Part shown: positions 34,495 to 46,315 of the stretch, piece by piece
Layout: every line of letters begins with the position of its first letter
Numbering within the stretch: position 1 is the first letter of the stretch
Assembly (NCBI RefSeq): GCF_945859705.1
Contig: NC_079136.1
Coordinates: forward strand, 95,045,120-95,109,119
Source: Episyrphus balteatus
Lineage: Eukaryota; Arthropoda; Insecta; Diptera; Syrphidae
Reading direction: 5' to 3'
Length of the DNA stretch: 64,000 nt
Made by a program: the position numbers and the translations under genes
The notes under the pieces: generated by a model
What the model saw: only the letters and a program-made list of their open reading frames with translations
What the model was told of the DNA's origin: nothing
The model's database searches: none

Positions 34495-35462
34495 AATAAT
34501 AATATATCTATCCACATTTATCTATCGACATTTATCTGTCCACATTTATCTATCGACATTTATATATCGACATTTATCTATCCACATTTATCTATCCACA
34601 TTTATCTATCCACGTTATCGACATTTATCTATCGACATTTATCTATCCACATTTATCTATCGACATTTATCTATCGACATTTATCTATCGACATTTATCA
34701 ATCGACATTTATCTATCCACATTTATCTATCCACATATATCTATCCACATTTATCTATCGACATTTATCTGTCCACATTTATCTATCGACATTTATCTAT
34801 TGAAATTTATTCTATCCACATTTATCTATCCACATTTATCTATCCACATTTATCTATCCACGTTATCGACATTTATCTATCGACATTTATCTATCCACAT
34901 TTATCTATCCACATTTATCTATCCACGTTATCGACATTTATCTATCCACATTTATCTATCGACATTTATCTATCGACATTTATCTATCGACATTTATCAA
35001 TCGACATATATCTATCCACATTTATCTATCCACATTTATCTATCGACATTTATCTATTGACATTTATCTATCGACATTTATCAATCGACATTTATCTATC
35101 CACATTTATCTATCCACATATATCTATCCACATTTATCTATCGACATTTATCTGTCCACATTTATCTATCGACATTTATCCATTGAAATTTATTCTATCC
35201 ACATTTATTTATCCACATTTATCTATCCACGTTATCGACATTTATCTATCCACATTTATCTATCGACATTTATCTATCCACATTTATCTATCGACATTTA
35301 TCTGTCCACATTTATCTATCGACATTTATCTATCCACATTTATCTATCCACATTTATCTATCGACATTTATCTATCCACATTTATCTATCGACATTTATC
35401 TGTCGACATTTATCTATCGAAATTCATCTATCGACATTTATCTATCCACATTTTTCTATCGA

Positions 35463-35525
35463 CATTCTACCAAATTTCAAGGTTCTACGATAATCAGAAG
35501 TGCTCTATAATATTTTATGAAAATT
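35463..35525 (-). repeat. 63-bp family P relic, inverted, within satellite
   Basis: CATTCTACCAAATTTCAAGG to TTTTATGAAAATT, with satellite on both sides. Same junctions as at 34124-34186. Confidence 0.9.
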
Positions 35526-38500
35526 GATCTATCCACATTTATCTATCGACATTTATCTATCCACATTTATCTATCCACATTTATCTATCCACATTTATCT
35601 ATCCATATTTATCTATCGACATTTATCTATCCACATTTATCTATCCACATTTATCTATTTATCGACATTTATCTATCCACATTTATCTATCGACATTTAT
35701 CTATCAACATTTATCTATCGACATTTATCTATCCACATTTATCTATCCACATATATCTATCCACATTTATCTATCGACATTTATCTGTCCACATATATCT
35801 ATCGACATTTATCTATCCACATTTATCTATACACATTTATCTATCCACATTTATCTATCCACATTTATCTATCCACATATATCTATCCACATTTATCTAT
35901 CGACATTTATCTGTCCACATATATCTATCCACATTTATCTATCGACATTTATCTGTCGACATTTATCTATCCACATATATCTATCCACATTTATCTATCC
36001 ACATTTATCTGTCCACATATATCTATCCACATTTATCTATCGACATTTATCTATCGACATTTATCTATCGACATTTATCTATCCACATATATCTATCCAC
36101 ATTTATCTATCGACATTTATCTGTCCACATTTATCTATCCACATTTATCTATCCACATTCGACATTTATCTATCGACATTTATCAATCGACATTTATCTA
36201 TCCACATTCATCTATCCACATATATCTATCCACATTTATCTATCGACATTTATCTGTCCACATTTATCTATCGACATTTATCTATCGAAATTTATTCTAT
36301 CCACATTTATCTATCCACATTTATCTATCCACATTTATCTATCGACATATATCTGTCGACATTTATCTATCGACATTTATCAATCGACATTTATCTATCC
36401 ACATTCATCTATCCACATATATCTATCCACATTTATCTATCGACATTTATCTGTCCACATTTATTTTCGACATTTATCTATCGAAATTTATTCTATCCAC
36501 ATTTATCTATCCACATTTATCTTTCGACATTTATCTATCCACATTTATCTATCGACATTTATCTGTCGACATTTATCTATCGACATTTATCTATCGACAT
36601 TTATCTATCCACGTTTATCTATCCACATTTATCAATCGACATTTATCTATCCACATTTATCTATCCACATTTATCTATCCACATTCGACATTTATCTGTC
36701 CACATTTATCTATCGACATTTATCTATCCACATTTATCTATCCACATATATCTATCCACATTTATATATCCACATTTTTCAATCGACATTTATCTATCCA
36801 CATTTATCTATCCACATTTATCTATCCACATTCGACATTTATCTATCGACATTTATCAATCGACATTTATCTTTCCACATTCATCTATCCACATATATCT
36901 ATCCACATTTATCTATCGACATTTATCTGTCCACATTTATCTATCGACATTTATCTATCGAAATTTATTCTATCCACATTTATCTATCCACATTTATCTT
37001 TCGACATTTATCTATCCACATTTATCTATCGACATTTATCTGTCGACATTTATCTATCGACATTTATCTATCGACATTTATCTTTCCACATTTATCCATC
37101 CATATTTATCAATCGACATTTATCTATCCACATTTATCTATCCACATTTATCTATCGACATTTATCTATCCACATTTATCTATCGACATTTATCTGTCGA
37201 CATTTATCTATCGACATTCATCTATCGACATTTATCTATCCACATTTATCTATCCACATTTATCTATCCACATTTATCTATCCACATTTATCTGTCCACA
37301 TATATCTATCCACATTTATCTATCGACATTTATCTATCGACATTTATCTATCGACATTTATCTATTGACATTTATCTATCGACATTTATCTATCCACATT
37401 TATCTATCTACATTTATCTATCCACATTTATCAATCGACATTTATCTATCGACATTTATCTATCCACATTTATCTATCGACATTTATCTATCCACATTTA
37501 TCTATCGACATTTATCTGTCGACATTTATCTATCCACATTTATCTATCCACATATATCTATCCACATTTATCAATCGACATTTATCTATCGACATTTATC
37601 TATCCACATTTATCTATCGACATTTATCTGTCGACATTTATCTATCCACATATATCTATCCACATTTATCAATCGACATTTATCTATCGACATTTATCTA
37701 TCCACATTTATCTATCGACATTTATCTGTCGACATTTATCTATCGACATTTATCTATCGACATTTATCTATCGACATTTATCTATCCACATTTATCTATC
37801 GACATTTATCTATCCACATTTATCTATCCACATTTATCTATCCACGTTATCGACATTTAACTATCCACATTTATCTATCCACATTTATCTATCCACATTT
37901 ATCCATCGACATTTATCTATCGACATTTATCAATCGACATTTATCTATCCACATTTATCTATCGACATTTATCTATTGAAATTTATTCTATCCACATTTA
38001 TCTATCCACATTTATCTATCCACATTTATCTATCCACATTTATCTATCCACGTTATCGACATTTATCTATCGACATTTATCTATCCACATTTATCTATCC
38101 ACGTTATCGACATTTATCTATCCACATTTATCTATCCACATTTATCTATCGACATTTATCTATCGACATTTATCTATCGACATTTATCAATCGACATTTA
38201 TCTATCCACATTTATCTATCCACATTTATCTATCCACATTTATCTATCCACATTTATCTGTCGACATTTATCTATCGACATTTATCTATCGACATTTATC
38301 TATCCACGTTATCGACATTTATTTATCCACATTTATCTATCCACATTTATCTATCGACATTTATCTGTCGACATTTATTTATCGACATTTATCTATCGAC
38401 ATTTATCCTATCCACATTTATCTATCCACATTCGACATTTATCTGTCCACATTTATCTATCGACATTTATCTATCCACATTTATCTATCCACATTTATCT

Positions 38501-38715
38501 ATCCACATTTATCTATCGACATTTATCTATCCACATTTATCTATCGACATTTATCTGTCGACATTTATCTATCGACATTCATCTATCGACATTCATCTAT
38601 CGACATTTATCTATCCACATTTTTCTATCGACATTTATCTATCCACATTTATCTATCGACATTTATCTATCCACATTTATCTATCGACATTTATCTATCG
38701 ACATTTATCTATCGA

Positions 38716-38778
38716 CATTCTACCAAATTTCAAGGTTCTACGATAATCAGAAGTGCTCTATAATATTTTATGAAAATT
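38716..38778 (-). repeat. 63-bp family P relic, inverted, within satellite
   Basis: Same block and same junctions as at 35463-35525. It is the inverted-duplicate counterpart of the relic at 34124-34186. Confidence 0.9.
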
Positions 38779-40399
38779 GATCTATCCACATTTATCTATC
38801 GACATTTATCGATCCACATATATCTATCCACATTTATCTATCCACATTTATCTATCCACATTTATCCATCCACATTTATCTATCGACATTTATCTATCCA
38901 CATTTATCTATCCACATTTATCTATTTATCGACATTTATCTATCCACATTTATCTGTCGACATTTATCTATCGACATTTATCTATCAACATTTATCTATC
39001 GACATTTATCTATCGACATTTATCTATCCACATTTATCTGTCGACATTTATCTATCGACATTTATCTGTCGACATTTATCTATTGACATTTATCTATCGA
39101 CATTTATCTATCCACATTTATCTATCCACATTTATCAATCCACATTTATCTATCCACATTTATCTATCCACATATATCTATCCACATTTATCTATCGACA
39201 TTTATCTGTCCACATATATCTATCCACATTTATCTATCGACATTTATCTGTCGACATTTATCTATCCACATATATCTATCCACATTTATCTATCCACATT
39301 TATCTGTCCACATATATCTATCCACATTTATCTATCGACATTTATCTATCGACATTTATCTATCCACATTTATCTATCCACATATATCTATCCACATTTA
39401 TCTATCCACATTTATCTATCCACATTTATCTATCCACATTTATCTGTCCACATATATCTATCCACATTTATCTATCGACATTTATCTATCGACATTTATC
39501 TATCGACATTTATCTATCCACGTTATCGACATTTATCTATCCACATTTATCTATCCACATTTATCTATCCACATTTATCTATCGACATATATCTGTCGAC
39601 ATTTATCTATCGACATTTATCTATCGAAATTTATTCTATCCACATTTATCTATCCACATTTATCTTTCGACATTTATCTATCCACATTTATCTATCGACA
39701 TTTATCTGTAGACATTTATCTATCGACATTTATCTATCCACATTTATCTATCCACATTTATCTATCCACATTTATCAATCGACATTTATCTATCCACATT
39801 TATCTATCCACATTCGACATTTATCTGTCCACATTTATCTATCGACATTTATCTATCCACATTTATCTATCCACATATATCTATCCACATTTATCTATCG
39901 ACATTTATCTGTCCACATTTATCTATCGACATTTATCTATCGAAATTTATTCTATCCACATTTATCTATCCACATTTATCTTTCGACATTTATCTATCCA
40001 CATTTATCAATTGACATTTATCTATCCACATTTATCTATCCACATTTATCTATCCACATTCGACATTTATCTATCGACATTTATCAATCGACATTTATCT
40101 ATCCACATTCATCTATCCACATATATCTATCCACATTTATCTATCGACATTTATCTGTCCACATTTATCTATCGACATTTATCTATCGAAATTTATTCTA
40201 TCCACATTTATCTATCCACATTTATCTATCGACATATATCTGTCGACATTTATCTATCGACATTTATCAATCGACATTTATCTATCCACATTCATCTATC
40301 CACATATATCTATCCACATTTATCTATCGACATTTATCTGTCCACATTTATCTATCGACATTTATCTATCGAAATTTATTATATATAGATATAGATATA

Positions 40400-40813
40400 T
40401 GTGGATAGATAAATGTGGATAGATAAATGTGGATAGATTAATGTCGATTGATAAATGTCGATAGATAAATGTCGATAGATAAATGTGGATGGATAAATGT
40501 CGATTGATAAATGTGGATAGATAAATGTGGATAGATATATGTGGATAGATAAATGTCGATAAATAAATGTCGATAGATAAATGTCGACAGATAAATGTCG
40601 ATAGATAAATGTGGATAGATAAATGTCGATAGATAAATGTCGATAGATAAATGTCGATAGATAAATGTCGATAGATAAATGTCGACAGATAAATGTCGAT
40701 AGATAAATGTGGATAGATATACCTGGATAGATAAATGTGGATAGATAAATGTGGATAGATAAATTTGGATAGATATATGTGGATAGATAAATGTCGATAG
40801 ATAAATGTGGATA
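40400..40813 (+). repeat. 14-bp satellite, final forward array
   Basis: About 29 monomers resembling the last 600 bp of the main array (GGATAGATAAATTTGG variant, GATATACCTGG here versus GATATACGTGG there). It leads into a second copy of the family P and body unit. The switch from the inverted array occurs in an AT-only stretch, TTATTATATATAGATATAG. Confidence 0.95.
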
Positions 40814-41550
40814 GATCAATTTTCATAAAATATTATAGAGCACTTCTGATTATCGTAGAACCTTGAAATTTGGTAGAATGTTAGAGCTGGTTGTTTATTC
40901 AAATTAAAAAATTTTAAATTTTAGAATTTCAGCCAGGGGGCGTGGCAACTGCCTATTTCCGGTGAATTTTCATCAAATATTATAGAGCATTTCTAACTTT
41001 CGTATAACATTAAAATTTGGTAGAATGGTAGACCTGGGAGTTTATACAAAAGAAAAAATTTTAAATTTGACAATTTTAGACAAGGGTCGTGGTAACCGCC
41101 CATTTTCTCTGAGCAATACCTTGCAAAAAGAAGTGAAATCACAACAAAAACATTACTGTTAAAAAAAGAGCCAAGTTCTCCTATGTTGAAGTTATGCTAG
41201 CACAAAAAGTACTGAAATGTAAAAGTGTACCAAGTTCTAAAGCTTGGCTCTAAATTTGTATACATAAAATGTTGATTTTTTACTTGGCAATTTTTCAAAT
41301 AGCTTTAAAAATCGGTAATTTAAAGAAAAATTGTCAAGAGAACAATCAACATTTTATTTATACAAATTTAAAGCCAAGCTTTAGAACTTGGTACACTTTT
41401 ACATTTCAGTACTTTTTGTGCTAGCATAACTTCAACATAGGAGAACCTGGCTCTTTTTTTAAAAGTAATGCTTTTGTTGTGATAATATTTACACAAATAA
41501 AGTAAGAATAAATAATTTTTAAGTGTATTTATATGTTTTTTAGTAAGATA
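40814..41550. repeat. Family P copy 3, with complete central palindrome
   Basis: Two 150-bp tandem units, then GAGCCAAGTTCTCC, GTACCAAGTTCTAAAGCTTG, a central region, and the inverted CAAGCTTTAGAACTTGGTAC, GGAGAACCTGGCTC and GCTTTTGTTGTGAT. This copy shows the full foldback structure: arms meet near 41310. Confidence 0.8.
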
Positions 41551-42966
41551 TGTTGTTTTGACCAAACTATTTTTCGTTCAAGAATAAGATTATTTCGAGT
41601 TGTGTCCTATATTTTTTTTAAAGAATTTTAATTTTTCGAACGAAGGAACTTAGTTGTGCTGTTTTGACCAAACACTTATTTAAAAGTATAAACATTTTTG
41701 ATTGGTCAAAACAGCACAAGTTGGAGTTATGCCATTATGATCAAATATAATTTTAGAAAAAAGGAGTTAAGTGTGGTTAGGGCCATTGAATATCTTTGGA
41801 ACTAGTTTACTTAGAGTTATGCAGTTAAGACCAAACGAAAATAGATTTTCGAAAAAAATGAACTTATGCTGTTAATACCAAACTCCATAGATTTCTATTA
41901 AAAAATCGTTTTTTTTTTTTCTTTTGTATAGAGACAAGATTTACATCAAAATGTAATTTTAGGAATATTGAGGACTTATTGCTTCTTTTAATTTGTGATT
42001 CAATTTTGCTTTTGAGTTGAAGAAGAAGAGACCGGAAAAAACCAAGGGGCTCCCCCTGCTAAATACAGGAAGATATATAAAAAATTGGAATTGTTTTTGT
42101 TGATGTTTGCTTTTCTCTGTTAGATACTTATCAATCATTTAATTTTTTTTTTACGAAATAACTGATAAATTATTCGCATGTTTGTTTGAGCAAAATTTTT
42201 GATTTAAAACGGGTTTTTAAAGTTTGGTGGATTGTAAATCCGTCCGTATTTTGAAACATCAATGAATCTGCAAAATGTGTTCGAATACGGAATTTCGAAC
42301 AGCGAAAATTCGAAAATTCCACTGAAGAAAATGGTCCTTTTTAATCATTAAATTGGCGGCGGAAAACAGAAATGTTCTTAAGTCCTAAGTAACAAAGTGT
42401 TCAAATTTCTAGAAAGTGTAAAAAATCAGTTTATATAAATTGCGAGCGTAAGCGAGCAAAGAATTTTTTTAAGGGAAGTAAAGTTTACCCATTCTTAACC
42501 TTTACAAAAACTTATTTCATACAATTTTAAATACCTATACAAAATTGAAAAATAGAAAAAATAAAACAAAAAACAGTTTTTATCACTGAGATTTTGTATT
42601 TTAAATTTAATTGGGAATTTTAAAAGCAAAATTTTATATAATCCAAGTTGCTGGGCAAACTAATTATCTGCTTCAGTTGAGAAAAAAAAAAAAAAACAAA
42701 CAATAATCTTAAATTGTTTAATTTATTTTTTCTTTCCTTTTTTTGCAAAAAGTGGCCAATGTATGCTTCGACTCATCTCGATGGAATTATGGAAATCGAG
42801 TGGAAACAAGCCAATTTCAATTATTTGATTGTTTTGAATAAAGAGAAGAGACATGGTTTTTCGGATTTTATTATATCTGAGACATTTTCATTTAGCGACC
42901 GCGGGGCCCCTCTAAGAGCGGGCCGTGTGCGGGGGCACACTCCGCACACCCCTTCCGCCGCCTCTG
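41551..42966. repeat. Duplicated non-satellite body with hAT-like terminus, copy 2
   Basis: Nearly identical to 30654-32072, ending at the same CGCCGCCTCTG terminus. What follows differs (a MITE fragment here, satellite in copy 1), so the terminus itself is a shared breakpoint or true element end. Confidence 0.8.
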
Positions 42967-43058
42967 CAAATAAACTTCACCCCTTAAATAATAATTATTT
43001 TTAGGCTAGATTTAATGCCATTTTTAGGAGTGACTTAGTCCACTTTCATAATTAAGGG
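42967..43058 (-). mobile_element. Truncated 246-bp MITE, copy 5 (inverted)
   Basis: The reverse complement matches the first 92 bp or so of the satellite MITE, with several differences (TAGGAGTGACTTAGTCCACT; GGGTGAAG instead of GGGTAAAG). It ends at AATTAAGGG, the terminus lacking only its last three bases, and the 10-bp satellite starts there. Confidence 0.8.
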
Positions 43059-43059
43059 A

Positions 43060-43388
43060 CGCGACACGACGCAACACAACGCGACACGACGCGACACAAC
43101 GCGACACAAAGCGACACAGCGCGACACAACGCGACACAAAGCGACACAACGCGACACAACGCGACACAAAGCGACACAAAGCGACACAGCGCGACACAAA
43201 GCGACACAACGCGACACAACGCGACACAAAGCGACACAGCGCGACACAAAGCGACACAAAGCGACACAACGCGACACAACGCGACACAAAGCGACACAGC
43301 GCGACACAAAGCGACACAACGCGACACAACGCGACACAAAGCGACACAGGGCGACACAAGGCGACACAAAGCGACACGACGGGACACA
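43060..43388 (+). repeat. 10-bp satellite GCGACACAAM (about 33 units)
   Basis: Units alternate GCGACACAAC, GCGACACAAA and GCGACACAGC, with more altered units (CGACACGACG) at both edges. It is much more GC-rich than the surroundings. The minus strand has no stop codon in any frame, giving three overlapping cysteine- and valine-rich frames that are repeat artefacts. Confidence 0.95.
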
Positions 43389-43649
43389 AAACACTCTTAT
43401 TTGCAGGCTAAAGATCTTGTCTGCAATACTTAAATCATAAATTCATTAAAGTTATTTTTTCCAAAATAACTTTTATTTCCATTTACTTTAAAGACATAAA
43501 ATCAGCTGGAAGACGAACAACTAGTTTTTTTTTGTTTCTATCTTTTATTTAAAACTATTTCTATATCCATATACAAATTTACCATTCAAAAAAGGTCGTC
43601 AAGACAATCAGCATAATCCTCTCAACTCCAGCAAAATAATACATACTTA
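43389..43649. other. Spacer between the 10-bp satellite and the LINE
   Basis: AT-rich, nothing recognised. CTTATTTGCA near 43395 is the inverse of TGCAAATAA at 42965, so a short inverted pair encloses the MITE fragment and the array. Confidence 0.4.
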
Positions 43650-43844
43650 TTTTTTTTTTTTTTTTTTTTTTTTTTTGACGGGAGGAAATCTTCAAAAGAC
43701 ACTTGGGTAGTGTGGGACTCTTAACCACTAAAACCACCTCTTTATCAGGACCAATCTTGAGAGATCGACATCAGATTTTTCTTTCTTAACTTTGTAAAAT
43801 CACTTTGGGGGAAGTTTAAACTTTTAATACTTTCCCATGTTTTT

Positions 43845-45420
43845 TTATACCATAAGCTCATGAGGCTTGATTCTTCTTAATCTCCGAACATGGTTTCTTG
43901 TATTCAAGACGGACATCATTTCAGAATTGGTATGACTTTGCAGTCTCTGATTATGCGATACAGCGTATTTTTTAACAACTTCTGTAACCGTTTCTATTTG
44001 TAGGTCACGATGTAGATCGCTATTTCTTATGTACCAAGGTGCATTAACTATTCCACGAAGGACTTTGTTTTGGAATTTTTGGATGATTTCGGTATTTGTT
44101 TTCTTTGTACAGCCCCATAATTGGATACCATAGGTCCAAACAGGCTTTAGTACTTGATTATACAGCATTATTTTGTTTTGGGTTGATAAATCAGAGTTGT
44201 TACCAAGTAACCAGTACATTTTTCTATATTTCAAGTTTAGTTCTTCTCTTTTCTTTTTGATGTGCTCTTTCCACTTTAGCTTTGCATCCAAAGTCATTCC
44301 AAGGTATTTGGCCGTATTGGCGTAAGGTACAGCTTGATTATTAATGAATATTGGAATATTGTTTATCTTTTTATTTGTAAAGTTTATATGTGAAGATTTT
44401 GTTTCATTGAGTTTGATACGCCATTTTTCGGTCCAATCTCTGACTGTGTCGACGGCATATTGCAGCTTTACTGCTCCCCTAGAGACACATTTGTCGGGTA
44501 CCAAAATTGCGGTATCATCTGCAAAAGTAGCCATTATGGTGTGATTCCCAACTGGGATATCCCTTGTGTATAGTAAATACAGGGTAGGACCTAGGACACT
44601 TCCTTGTGGTACACCGGCTTCTATTTTCTTCAATTCCGAATATTCTTGATCGTACCTTACTCTAAACAATCGGTCTGAGATGTACGATTTTAATATTTCA
44701 TAGTACTGTCTGGGAAGATCCCTTTGCAGTTTGTACTCAAGTCCCTCATGCCAAACCTTGTCAAAGGCTTGAGCAACATCTAAGAAAATAGCTGAACAGA
44801 CTTGTTTTTCTTCTAATGCTTTTTCTATTACATCCGTTATTCTATGAACTTGGTCTATCGTGGAATGTTTATTTCTAAAGCCAAACTGATGATTTGGGAT
44901 TAACCTTCTTTCTTCTATAATTTTGCTAAGTCTCTTCAGAAGCAGTTTTTCAAAAACTTTTGCCATAATTTATATAAGCGATATTGGTCTGTAAGACGTC
45001 ACTTCTGTAGGTGGCTTACCTTGCTTGGGTATGACAATAACTTCAGCAATTTTTCAATGGTGTGGGACATACCGTTGCTTAAGGCATGCATTTATTATAT
45101 ATTGGAGTTTTATGAAGGCTTTCAAAGGCATTTCTTTCATAACCTGAGCAGTAATTAGATCGTAACCTGGTGATTTTTAATTTGATAGTTGATGTAAACA
45201 CATACTTTTTATTTCTTTTAATCTTACAATTGGTATTTCACTTTCATCTATCTTATCAACTAACTGTAAGCTATTTTCAGCCGCGTTTGTTGGGTATGGC
45301 TTAAAAACATTCGCAAGATGCTCCGCGAAAAGGTTAGCTTTTTCTTTTAGGTTACCGATCCATTTCCCATCTTGAGATTTCAAGGGAGAGTTTAGTAACT
45401 GCGGTCTTCTCCAGAGGAGT
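43845..45420 (-). pseudogene. LINE ORF2 fragment: reverse transcriptase (Jockey-like)
   Basis: In a full element this protein nicks target DNA and reverse-transcribes the element RNA. Here the frame begins at LLWRRPQLLNSPLKSQDGKW, which resembles the linker before the RT in Jockey-type elements, and runs in one frame to a stop at 43845. Three in-frame stops interrupt it, at 45177-45179, near 45054 and near 44973. The last 373 codons, from the ATG at 44966, are open. They hold motif A (IFLDVAQAFDKVWH), the GVPQGSVLGP motif, the catalytic FADD box at residues 148-151 and a thumb region with YLGMTLDAKLKWKEHI. The endonuclease domain is absent. Catalytic residues look intact, but the copy cannot make a full-length protein. 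Confidence 0.92.
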
Positions 45421-46315
45421 TTTTAATTGTCTCATTCTTAAATAGATTGACTGCATCAAGGGCTTGGTAGCCTTTTTGTACAAGATCTTCCACTACTTCC
45501 TCGGGAGAGCACGAGGAATGAAGACATCTGGCCATTACTTTTATTGGCCTTGTAGCTTTGTTCTCGTGCCATTGAATTTTGTGTTTGCTCAGTTCTTCAG
45601 TGACAGATCTATACTCGTCGGCTTCTTCGACTATGACTTTCCAGTTGTCTTTGTTGTACGATGTGTATTTGCAAGCTTTTTTAGTACATTTTTCTATTAT
45701 TTTCTTGAGATCTCCAAAAATTGGAAATCCTGAGATCATAATTGGTGGTGGTGTAATTTTTTTGCTGCCTTTAGCGTGAGATTTTGATTTAGCATCAGCT
45801 ACCGCATTATTCACTTTTTTAGTTTCTGTAATCAACTCTTTATTATTTACAGCTTCAGAGCTTTTCTGATTTCTTAAACAAATCTGGGGACTACCTGTTG
45901 CTTTACGTTTCTTTGTGATACGCTTATTTTTCTTTTTCTCAGTTTCGAACAAGAGTTCTTCTTCATCAGTTTGATATTCAGGTTCCATATATCTTGGACT
46001 TAACTGAAGCGTGGACTCTGCATCTTTCTTGCTAAGCAAAGAAACTTTCTCTTCGAGTTTTTTCACTTGTAGCTGAAGACTTTGAACTAGAACTTCAAGT
46101 TGTTTTCTTGCCGCTATTTCAATTTGCCATTCATCAAAGTAGTTTTTTGATTGGTCTTTCTCTTTTTCTTCGATGGAACTCTGTTGATCTGTGATGTCGA
46201 TCTCTTCATTGATCTTGGTTCCTTTTTCGCTGATGTTTTTAACATCTGTAGTATTGTTTGAGGTTGTCGATGATGTAACCCCTGAAGTTAATTTGTTTGG
46301 GGGAGTTCTTTGCAT
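45421..46315 (-). pseudogene. LINE ORF1 fragment: gag-like RNA-binding protein
   Basis: ORF1 proteins of Jockey-type elements bind element RNA in RNP particles. The ATG at 46315 starts MQRTPPNKLTS. A Ser/Thr-rich N-terminus is followed by a predicted coiled coil (QLEVLVQSLQLQVKKLEEKV), a basic Lys/Arg stretch (KKKNKRITKKRKATG), and a region starting PPPIMISGFP that fits the gag/PRE_C2HC type domain (KVMARCLHSSCSPEEVVEDL). The frame is open until the deletion junction near 45420, after which about eight out-of-frame residues precede a stop at 45392. The CCHC zinc knuckles expected next are lost. An open frame upstream of 46315 lacks an ATG. Confidence 0.85.

Larger units (their letters stand above)
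34508..40377 (-). repeat. 14-bp satellite, inverted array (about 5.9 kb)
   Basis: Around 410 monomers in the opposite orientation (CTATCSACATTTAT on the plus strand). Private variants are frequent: GAAATTTATTCTATCC (about ten times), CCACGTTATCGAC and CCACATTCGAC, which mark local higher-order units. Two inverted 63-bp family P relics lie 3,253 bp apart inside it. All three plus-strand frames are open for long distances (one exceeds 800 codons) because the unit lacks stops; this is not a gene. Confidence 0.97.
43650..46315 (-). mobile_element. Jockey-like LINE, internally deleted
   Basis: A non-LTR retrotransposon read on the minus strand: gag-like ORF1, the 3' part of ORF2 (reverse transcriptase), about 170 bp of 3' UTR and a poly(A) tail seen as 27 T residues at 43650-43676. 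The endonuclease domain, the ORF1 zinc knuckles and the start of ORF2 are missing. The join between the two ORFs lies near 45420. The true 5' end is not defined and may lie a little above 46315. Confidence 0.9.

Noticed and set aside
22039..34517. Minus-strand reading frames across the forward satellite arrays and into neighbouring DNA
   Set aside because: Same repeat artefact; non-satellite extensions are chance continuations into family P or transposon ends.
34487..39711. Very long plus-strand reading frames (up to about 820 codons) across the inverted satellite
   Set aside because: They follow from a 14-bp unit without stop codons; all three frames are open together and encode the same periodic peptide, with no start context, introns or domains.
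13167..43390. CRISPR-like array
   Set aside because: Units are 10 or 14 bp in direct tandem with no unique spacers, in a eukaryotic genome.
43024..43394. Three overlapping Cys/Val-rich minus-strand frames
   Set aside because: They are the three frames of the 10-bp satellite, stop-free by composition.
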